Source: Reichenbachiella faecimaris
GTDB lineage: Bacteria > Bacteroidota > Bacteroidia > Cytophagales > Cyclobacteriaceae
Direction: 5' to 3'
NCBI RefSeq assembly: GCF_900176375.1
Contig: NZ_FWYF01000002.1
Coordinates: 904,161-968,160, forward strand
Length of the DNA stretch: 64,000 bases
In this document: positions 55,482 to 62,207 of the stretch, one piece after another
Numbering within the stretch: the stretch's first letter is position 1
How the letters are laid out: each line of letters opens with the position of its first letter
The notes under the pieces: generated by a model
The model's input: only the letters and a program-made list of their open reading frames with translations
What the model was told of the DNA's origin: nothing
Databases searched by the model: none
Program-made: the position numbers and the translations under genes

Positions 55482-55489
55482 CAAAGCTA
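55482..55489 (-). promoter_or_regulatory. Promoter -7 element for icmF
   Basis: The minus strand reads TAGCTTTG, a perfect TAnnTTTG match. It overlaps an in-frame TTG codon, which cannot then be the translation start; the leader to the ATG at 55460 would be about 15 bases. Confidence 0.6.
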
Positions 55490-55627
55490 AGGAATAAATT
55501 GTTTTTCGCTGATTTTTTTAAATAAAGCGGCCTATCAAATAATTGTATTTATAAGCGATTAGAAGCCTTTTTTGATAAGTATTAGCTGGATAAGCAATTG
55601 CGTTGACTGAGAATTTTCGCTAAAAAA

Positions 55628-56863
55628 TTAGATGTATCGTTCAAGTTTAAAGGAGGTTTTTTGAACTTCTCCATCTCTGATATATCGAACCACAATTTTT
55701 TTCCCTGGTTTCATCCTTAATAGAGAGGAGAATTCGGAAAATTTCAGGCTTTCAAGTGAATAGCCATTGATGGTCTCTATGTGATCGCCTTCGCGTATAC
55801 CAGCTTGAAATGCGGGTGAATCAAATCGTACGGAACTGACTTTTAATTCGTTTAGCTTCTCACCATACGCTACTATATTCATGCCACTCATATCATGCTC
55901 AAACCCTTTGTTGTACATGCTACTCTTTTTGAGGTATAAGTTGCTACTAAAATAGTCGAAAACCACGTTGAATCGAGACAGTAGTTCCCCTCCAATCGTA
56001 CCGTTCCTACTTCCTCTTTTTATTGCAGCACCATAATCTCCTTCAATAGGAAATGTAGCTATAGGCTCTTCAAATTCGAATTTCCCTATTTTTATAGAGG
56101 TCATTCTGCCAAGGTATCCATTTATATTTCCACCAAGGCCTCGGCCGATGACAGAAGTAATATTTTGTTCTGGGATAAGGGATTCATCTTCTGGGTTATC
56201 TACGAGTACGGCGTGACTAGCACCTGAATCAACCATTAGATGCATTCTTCTTCCTTCTTTTTCATTTTTCATGAGAGTGACTTCGATATACGGCTTCGTG
56301 TTGACCACCTTCATCGGGATTTTTTTATAGGCACCTCTAGGTCTGTATTTTCTTGGCTCATGAAGTACGATGTAGCTATCGTCATAATTTATTTCAACAA
56401 TAAATCGGCTAAATATGTCATAGCCGATGACACCAAAAACATCAGTTCCAAGATTATTTTTCAACTCTAAATAATCTTCTTCCAACACCAATAGTGCCTG
56501 ATTGACCCCTGACTCTACTCCTCCTGGAAGGCTTAAAGATACCTGCTGAGCAATTCTAGCTTTTATTGAATCTTGATCTCCAGGCCCTTGAATGGTGATG
56601 TTTCTGGTGTAATCAAGACCTAAGTAATCACCGAATACTTTTTCAGTTAGAATTGGATATTGCACACCAGTATCTAAAATAAATTTAAGTGTAAGTGAAT
56701 GGTTGATAGTGACAGGAATAACGATCAGATTGTTGTATCGCTCAAAAGGGATGTGGGTTTTATGAACATCAGGAGGGAAATCAAAACCCACCTGCTGAGA
56801 CATACTCTGCCTTGTCAGGAGTAAAAGGACAAATAATAAATAGTATGTTCTTAATTGTTTCAT
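55628..56863 (-). CDS. Secreted aspartyl protease with two Asp motifs and a PDZ domain
   Basis: 411 residues. Signal peptide ends near 22 (RQSMSQQ). Two retropepsin-like halves: the first has LKFILDTGVQYPIL (Asp about 64), the second LMVDSGASHAVLV (Asp about 212); each is followed by a conserved hydrophobic-Gly strand (GVIGYDIFSRF; GTIGGELLSRF). Together these resemble a single-chain, pepsin-like pair of lobes rather than a homodimer. A C-terminal PDZ (about 330-410: SPAFQAGIREGDHIETINGY) could bind a substrate terminus. It likely acts in the periplasm. Confidence 0.87.
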   Translation of the reverse strand: MKQLRTYYLLFVLLLLTRQSMSQQVGFDFPPDVHKTHIPFERYNNLIVIPVTINHSLTLKFILDTGVQYPILTEKVFGDYLGLDYTRNITIQGPGDQDSIKARIAQQVSLSLPGGVESGVNQALLVLEEDYLELKNNLGTDVFGVIGYDIFSRFIVEINYDDSYIVLHEPRKYRPRGAYKKIPMKVVNTKPYIEVTLMKNEKEGRRMHLMVDSGASHAVLVDNPEDESLIPEQNITSVIGRGLGGNINGYLGRMTSIKIGKFEFEEPIATFPIEGDYGAAIKRGSRNGTIGGELLSRFNVVFDYFSSNLYLKKSSMYNKGFEHDMSGMNIVAYGEKLNELKVSSVRFDSPAFQAGIREGDHIETINGYSLESLKFSEFSSLLRMKPGKKIVVRYIRDGEVQKTSFKLERYI

Positions 56864-57050
56864 ATCTCTCGCCTCAGTGTCTGAATACTTAACAATCAGG
56901 GACAGAAGAATCCCTTACAGAAAGCAATAATTTACGATAAAAATGCTGGAATAGCTACACGAACGGTAGATAATTAGAATAGATGTCTTCGATAATCATA
57001 ACCAAAATTCGGAAGCTTGGTATTTCAGGATTCATTTGGGTTCATCTTTT

Positions 57051-57058
57051 TACATTTG
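57051..57058 (+). promoter_or_regulatory. Promoter -7 element for hemB
   Basis: TACATTTG is a perfect TAnnTTTG match, 21 bases before the ATG at 57072. It supports that start over the ATG at 57036, which lies upstream of the element. Confidence 0.6.
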
Positions 57059-57071
57059 CAGAAAAAATATC

Positions 57072-58043
57072 ATGCTTAGACGACCAAGAAGAAATAGAAA
57101 AACGGCTACGATAAGAAATATGGTAGAAGAAACAAGGCTTTCTACCCATGATCTGATGTATCCCATGTTTTTACTTGAAGGTAAATCAAAGTCTGTGGCG
57201 GTCGATTCCATGCCTGGCATCAATCGGCTATCAATAGATCTGATGCTCAAGGAAATTGAGACTTGTATGAATCTTGGAATTAATGCGTTTGATATTTTTC
57301 CTGTTGTAGAAGAAAAGCATAAAGATAAATTGGCCTCAAAGAGCCATGATCCTAATTTCTTTTATTTAAAAGCGTTGGAAGAAATAAAGGAAAAATTTCC
57401 TGAGGCTTGTATTATGACTGATGTGGCCATGGATCCTTACAGCACAGATGGTCATGATGGGATTGTGGATGAGTATGGAAATATTCTTAACGACGAATCA
57501 CTTGAGGTTTTAGGTGCCATGGCCTTGGCTCAGGCAGAAACTGGTATTGACATTATAGGCCCGTCAGACATGATGGATGGCCGGGTAGAATACATCAGGG
57601 ATATATTGGACGACAATGGTTTTGAGGATACTTCCATTATGTCCTATACAGCCAAGTATGCAAGTGCTTTCTATGGCCCATTTAGGGATGCTTTGGATTC
57701 GGCACCCAAGTCTGGAGACAAGAAGACATACCAAATGAACCCGGCAAATTTGAGAGAGGCTATAATTGAAGCAGAGCTGGACGAGGAGGAGGGTGCAGAT
57801 TTTCTAATGGTCAAACCAGCTTTGGCTTATTTGGATGTTATTAAGTTACTCAGAGATAATTTTGATCTTCCGATTGCAGCCTATAATGTTTCTGGAGAAT
57901 ATGCCATGATAAAGGCCGCGGCCCAAAAGGGATGGCTGGATAATGATTCGACCATGATGGAAACATTGTTGAGCATGAAACGGGCGGGCGCAAAAGTAAT
58001 ACTCACCTATTTTGCAAAGGAGGCTGCGGAATTGATGAAATAA
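57072..58043 (+). CDS. hemB: Porphobilinogen synthase (5-aminolevulinate dehydratase)
   Basis: 323 residues from the ATG at 57072 (MLRRPRRNRKTATIRNMVEE). The Schiff-base lysines are present in YTAKYASAFYGPFRDA and MVKPALAYLDVI. The metal site reads DVAMDPYSTDGHDG: aspartates instead of the DxCxCx...C cysteines of zinc enzymes, so this is the cysteine-free, Mg2+/K+-dependent or metal-light type. It condenses two 5-aminolevulinates to porphobilinogen in haem and B12 synthesis, relevant to the neighbouring B12-dependent IcmF. Confidence 0.96.
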   Translation: MLRRPRRNRKTATIRNMVEETRLSTHDLMYPMFLLEGKSKSVAVDSMPGINRLSIDLMLKEIETCMNLGINAFDIFPVVEEKHKDKLASKSHDPNFFYLKALEEIKEKFPEACIMTDVAMDPYSTDGHDGIVDEYGNILNDESLEVLGAMALAQAETGIDIIGPSDMMDGRVEYIRDILDDNGFEDTSIMSYTAKYASAFYGPFRDALDSAPKSGDKKTYQMNPANLREAIIEAELDEEEGADFLMVKPALAYLDVIKLLRDNFDLPIAAYNVSGEYAMIKAAAQKGWLDNDSTMMETLLSMKRAGAKVILTYFAKEAAELMK

Positions 58044-58044
58044 A

Positions 58045-58074
58045 AAACACCTCTTCAGAAATGAAGAAGTGTTT
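58045..58074 (+). terminator. Hairpin after hemB
   Basis: AAACAC-c-TCTTC pairs with GAAGA-a-GTGTTT around a 6-base loop (one mismatch), starting 2 bases after the hemB stop. Confidence 0.65.
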
Positions 58075-58161
58075 CAAAATTCCAATTCATACGACCTATT
58101 CCGAATCTTTCCAATAGCTAGTTAATTCGGACCTTATGGTAATTTTTTTAGTTTAAAAGAA

Positions 58162-58190
58162 AACCCAAGTTCTATTCCCGAACTTGGATT
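58162..58190 (-). terminator. Terminator-like hairpin for the 72-residue gene
   Basis: CCAAGTTC / GAACTTGG with a 7-base loop (11 bp counting G-T pairs). On the minus strand it is followed by TTTTCTTTT. The rest of 58075-58364 shows no convincing gene, only a 26-codon ORF at 58264 judged to be chance. Confidence 0.55.
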
Positions 58191-58364
58191 CTCATAAACT
58201 GCGCTTTCTTGATACAAGTATATAAAGTAAAAGCACACCTAAATTTAATATTCGATAGACGTCATGTCTGACTCGATCACCATTGTGAAAAAAACGTTGA
58301 TTCGACAGGATGGAGGTACGCTTCGATCAGTGCGCGAATATTGAGGATAAAGATTTTAAGAAGC

Positions 58365-58583
58365 TTATATAAACTCCATAACGCCTGATTTGCTCATTGA
58401 ATTAAGGAATTTCAATTTGGAAATCAGTTTATTTCTGAAGTCGGCACTTAAATTGGGAAACCTGTCTAAGATGACAAAATTGTGTGACTGATTACTATTT
58501 CTGATAGTATCAATGTATCGTTTTTTGTCTCCGAACTGATATTCCCGTTCTGCGGGATTGTACCAAATAAATTCAGTCTTCAT
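58365..58583 (-). CDS. Small conserved-looking hypothetical protein
   Basis: 72 residues, MKTEFIWYNPAEREYQFGDK at the start. The F-I-W-Y-N-P-x-x-R-x-Y-Q-x-G pattern is one seen in short uncharacterised Bacteroidota proteins. Helical C-terminal half (FRNKLISKLKFLNSM). No signal, no metal site. Stands alone between hemB and the BASS transporter and has its own terminator-like hairpin. Function unknown. Confidence 0.65.
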   Translation of the reverse strand: MKTEFIWYNPAEREYQFGDKKRYIDTIRNSNQSHNFVILDRFPNLSADFRNKLISKLKFLNSMSKSGVMEFI

Positions 58584-58673
58584 CTTACCAGATAGTAGAA
58601 TTAGTAAATGGAATATTCCAAAAGTACAAAAAAGGGGCGAGTTTTAAAAAATACAACAAGACGAAAAAGCATA

Positions 58674-59585
58674 TTATTTCAAGGCGACAGTAGTACGGAC
58701 AGACCATTGCCATGAAAGGATGGCTCCTGAGATTAAATGCCACACCCCCCACCAGGCTGCAATGATGGCCATACCTCCCAATCCATTAAAATATTCAAAT
58801 ATGATCACCAGAGCTAAGCCAGAGTTTTGTATACCTGTTTCGATCGTGATACTTCGCGTTTCTGGCTGCCCTAATTGGAAGAGTTTGGCCAGTGAAAAGC
58901 CAGAAGTTAGGGCCAAGGCGTTATGAACGAGTACAAGAAATAGGAAATTGAAAATGTAATTGACAAAGTGATCAAAATTGGAAGTAAGTGCGCCAACTAC
59001 GAATGCCGCAAAAATGAGAATCGAGAGACGCCTTATGGGCTTGGCAATTTTTAGGGTTGTCTTGGGATATTTCTTATTCACGTACATGCCAAGGATTAAT
59101 GGAATAACCAGAATAAAAACAACAGTTATGATGACCTCCATAAGGTCAAGCTTTACTGCTTGAAGAATCGTAGCAGTGGGACCATATTGGTTTGCCCAAA
59201 AAGTAAAATTTAGTGGAGTAGTTATGAAAGCCAAAGAGGAAGTAATGGCCGTGAGGCTAACAGATAATGCTATATTTCCATTGGACAAACTGGCATAGAA
59301 ATTTGACACATTGCCCCCTGGACAAGCAGCTACTAGCATCATCCCCATGGCCATACTTGGAGACGGCTCTAATACGAGTACTAACACGAAAGTAAGTAGA
59401 GGTAGAAGAATAAGCTGAGACACCAATCCAACGAAAATCGGCTTGGGCGCTTTGATCAGGTACTTAAAATGCTCGATTTTTAGATCTAGTGCAACTCCAA
59501 ACATGATAAGTGCTATGCAAGCATTTAACAATAATAGAGATTCTTTGTTGAAAGAAAGGGTGACGTGATCCAGGTTTTCGTACAT
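58674..59585 (-). CDS. Bile acid:sodium symporter family (BASS) transporter
   Basis: 303 residues with nine or ten hydrophobic helices. Core signatures: AACPGGNVSNFYASLSNGNI (about 85-104), the first crossover motif, and ETGIQNSGLALVII (about 247-260), the second E-x-G-x-Q-N motif, both complete. The family imports organic anions (bile acids, pyruvate, pantoate and others) with sodium; substrate cannot be read from sequence. It begins 46 bases from the upstream protease gene's stop on the same strand, so cotranscription is possible. Confidence 0.92.
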   Translation of the reverse strand: MYENLDHVTLSFNKESLLLLNACIALIMFGVALDLKIEHFKYLIKAPKPIFVGLVSQLILLPLLTFVLVLVLEPSPSMAMGMMLVAACPGGNVSNFYASLSNGNIALSVSLTAITSSLAFITTPLNFTFWANQYGPTATILQAVKLDLMEVIITVVFILVIPLILGMYVNKKYPKTTLKIAKPIRRLSILIFAAFVVGALTSNFDHFVNYIFNFLFLVLVHNALALTSGFSLAKLFQLGQPETRSITIETGIQNSGLALVIIFEYFNGLGGMAIIAAWWGVWHLISGAILSWQWSVRTTVALK

Positions 59586-59631
59586 ATCAAATGGAGTAGG
59601 CTTGCAATATATCTGAAAGCAAAGACATATT

Positions 59632-61290
59632 TTAGCCCTTCAGTTTGGCAGCGTAGGTATTGGCGTCATCAAGAATTTTACGCGCCTCCTTGATTTCCTC
59701 ATCTTTATTGAGTGCAGCTTCCACTTGCCCTGATGTATAGTAGTATCTTAATATGATCTGCTTTTCCAGCAAGTCTTTTATCTCTGGTTTGAAAGTCATG
59801 AGTCCGTTCGACTTTATTTTTTCTACCGAGGTGCCTATGTCTTCAATTTCTGCAATCAACTTGTTATAAACATCATCTTCTGTTGCGGCTTCTTTTAGAA
59901 GTTCAAGTGTGTTTTCTACCTGAGATGGGTTGTCAAAGCTTTTCGTTTCCATCCATTTTACGAATGCTTGATATTCAATATCTGATAATTCAAATACTTG
60001 AGGTGAAGCAATGCTGTCATGAGCGTAATAATATTTAGTAGCATATTCGAATATCAAACCACTTTCGGATAGATTTTCCGAATAGGAAGAAGGCGTCGAT
60101 TTTGTTACAAAAATATCTGGGTCGATACCTCCGCCGTCGTAGACCACTCTGTTGTTTGTCGTGCGAAATTCTGTTTTTAACGAATCCGGTACTTTAGTGG
60201 CGCTGCCATCTGCTTTTCGCTGGGCGTAGTCGAGTGCCTGTATGCATCTCCCACTTGGGATATAGTATTTAGCGGTAGTTACTTTGAGCTGTGAGTTAAA
60301 GGATAACTTTCTGGATACTTGTACCAGCCCTTTGCCGTACGACTTTTGGCCTATAATGATGGCTCTGTCATAATCTTGAAGTACACCAGATACAATCTCA
60401 GAGGCAGAAGCACTGCCATCATTGATCACTACTGCTATTGGGATGTTTAGATCTAAGGGCTCAGACTTGGCTTGGTAAGAATGACTTTGCGCGTCAATCT
60501 TGCCTTTGGTATCTACTATTTTGGATCCCTTTGGTACAAATAGGTTACAAATATCAACTGCTTCATTGAGCAACCCTCCTGGATTTTCCCTCAAATCAAT
60601 AATCAGTTTTGTTGCTCCTTTTTCCTTTAGTTCCAAGACCGTTTTTTTGACGTCTTCTGCGGCATCTCTGGTGAATTCACTTAAGCGAAGATAGCCAGTA
60701 GAATTTCCGAGTAGGGTACTATAGCTGATGTTGGGAATTACTATTTTTTCTCTTGTTGTTAGGAAACTCAATTTTTCAGTTCCGTTGCGAAGTACCTCTA
60801 CTTGAATGTCAGACCCAGATTGGCCTTTCATCAATTTGCCTGCCTGATCATCAGAAAGATTGGTCAATGGCACGCCATCCACTTCAGTGATTACATCTCC
60901 TATTTTTATACCAGCACTCATGGCAGGAGAATTTTCATACAGGTTCAGAACAATATGTTGATCGTTGATTTTGTTGGACTGGATGCCTAGCCCCCCATAT
61001 TCTCCAGTGGCATTGGTTCTGAAGTCCTCAATATCATCTTCAGGAATGTAGACAGTATATGGATCCAATTTTTCCAGCATAGCATCTATGCTTGTTTTAA
61101 TCAACGTGTTCGGGTTTACATCATCAACGTAGTACTTATTGATTTCAGAATAGAGTGAAGCGAAAATCTCCAAGTTCTTAGCCATTTCGAAGTGTTTGTC
61201 ATCATTCGAAAATGAAAAAATGCCGAACAGGAAAATCGGAAGTAGAATCCCACTAATCAATATATTTTTTGCTTTGCCCTTCAATTTCAT
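59632..61290 (-). CDS. C-terminal processing peptidase (S41)
   Basis: 552 residues. An N-terminal hydrophobic segment (about 9-28) serves as signal or anchor. A PDZ domain spans about 95-180 (AGIKIGDVITEVDGVPL). The S41 core spans about 185-400: LIIDLRENPGGLLNEAVDIC, catalytic Ser in NDGSASASEIVSG, and catalytic Lys in IGQKSYGKGLVQ. A helical C-terminal extension (about 430-552) is longer than in E. coli-type short CTPs. It cuts proteins near their C-terminus in the periplasm. Confidence 0.93.
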   Translation of the reverse strand: MKLKGKAKNILISGILLPIFLFGIFSFSNDDKHFEMAKNLEIFASLYSEINKYYVDDVNPNTLIKTSIDAMLEKLDPYTVYIPEDDIEDFRTNATGEYGGLGIQSNKINDQHIVLNLYENSPAMSAGIKIGDVITEVDGVPLTNLSDDQAGKLMKGQSGSDIQVEVLRNGTEKLSFLTTREKIVIPNISYSTLLGNSTGYLRLSEFTRDAAEDVKKTVLELKEKGATKLIIDLRENPGGLLNEAVDICNLFVPKGSKIVDTKGKIDAQSHSYQAKSEPLDLNIPIAVVINDGSASASEIVSGVLQDYDRAIIIGQKSYGKGLVQVSRKLSFNSQLKVTTAKYYIPSGRCIQALDYAQRKADGSATKVPDSLKTEFRTTNNRVVYDGGGIDPDIFVTKSTPSSYSENLSESGLIFEYATKYYYAHDSIASPQVFELSDIEYQAFVKWMETKSFDNPSQVENTLELLKEAATEDDVYNKLIAEIEDIGTSVEKIKSNGLMTFKPEIKDLLEKQIILRYYYTSGQVEAALNKDEEIKEARKILDDANTYAAKLKG

Positions 61291-61365
61291 ATTTATCTAT
61301 ACGGAAAAATGAATTTTTGTTGCCATTCAATTGGTCAGAAGACCATTCTAAATAGATGACAAGTT

Positions 61366-61373
61366 CAAAAGTA
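61366..61373 (-). promoter_or_regulatory. Candidate promoter -7 element for the S41 protease
   Basis: The minus strand reads TACTTTTG, a perfect TAnnTTTG match, 75 bases before the ATG. A TGGTC-AGAA-GACCA hairpin lies in the leader at 61332-61345. Confidence 0.45.
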
Positions 61374-61484
61374 AGAATAATTTGGTTAAGTAACTTTCTC
61401 ACCTGATCGTGAATTGTCCTTATAATGGATTAAAATAATCCAGATATGTTTTAAATTCAGGGGCTCAATAAAAATGCTCAAACC

Positions 61485-62177
61485 ATGGTAAAAATTAACA
61501 TGACCAATAAGCTTCTTGTCGTTTCACTTTTCTTGATTTTCTTTGCCCATAACGTGAATGCCCAAGAGACTATTGCCACTGCCAGGCCAACTTTATCTAT
61601 AGGTCCGTGGGTGCTTCCCGAACATAGTTTTCAATGGGAACAAGGGGCACAGTATTCAGATATTGAAGGAGAAGAATGGGGATATGACGCTTTTTTTAGA
61701 GCGGCCCTGTCAAGATCAATGGAGATAAGAATATTGATCCCAACCCTTGAAAGTCGTGCAGCAGTGTTTGGCGTAAAATGGATGATGCTTCAGCCTGAAG
61801 GCAACAAACCTGGAGTAGGGGTTTCGATGAATTTAGCGAATCAGAACGGAGAGCTTAAGGTGGTCGGCTATCGGGTAGCGGTAAACAAAAAATTAACGGA
61901 TAATCTTATAGGTTTTGTAAACGCAGGGTATGCTTCTGGGGGATACTTTGGAGATGTTACACTGGCCTATGCGCTGGCAGATAAAATCACAATAACAGGA
62001 GAATATTGGCATCACGAAGATTGGAAGCAATTACATGCTTCGTTCATCTATTTGATCAATTCCGAAACCCAAATTGATTTGAACGGTGGATATTTGATAG
62101 ACGCGGGAAACGATTATACTTTTGGACTGGGGTTTTCGCGGAGATTCAAGTATAACGGACCTAGAAATGACGGCTAA
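61485..62177 (+). CDS. Putative outer-membrane beta-barrel protein
   Basis: 230 residues. A signal peptide ends NVNA-QE; the ATG at 61500 (MTNKLLVVSLFLIFFAHNVN) is an equally good start. The mature part is a series of amphipathic strands (FRAALSRSMEIRILIPTL, ITITGEYWHHE, FGLGFSRRFKY) ending near an aromatic-rich strand. The pattern is like small barrel proteins of the MetA/phenol-degradation or transporter-like group; this is a weak assignment. It precedes the Cache-channel gene by 30 bases on the same strand and may be coexpressed with it. Confidence 0.7.
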   Translation: MVKINMTNKLLVVSLFLIFFAHNVNAQETIATARPTLSIGPWVLPEHSFQWEQGAQYSDIEGEEWGYDAFFRAALSRSMEIRILIPTLESRAAVFGVKWMMLQPEGNKPGVGVSMNLANQNGELKVVGYRVAVNKKLTDNLIGFVNAGYASGGYFGDVTLAYALADKITITGEYWHHEDWKQLHASFIYLINSETQIDLNGGYLIDAGNDYTFGLGFSRRFKYNGPRNDG

Positions 62178-62207
62178 TTTTATTTCACTCCCAGCTGGCT
62201 AACTTTG

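Noticed and set aside
58264-58344. 26-codon plus-strand ORF after hemB
   Set aside because: Too short, no conserved pattern, no promoter or terminator evidence.
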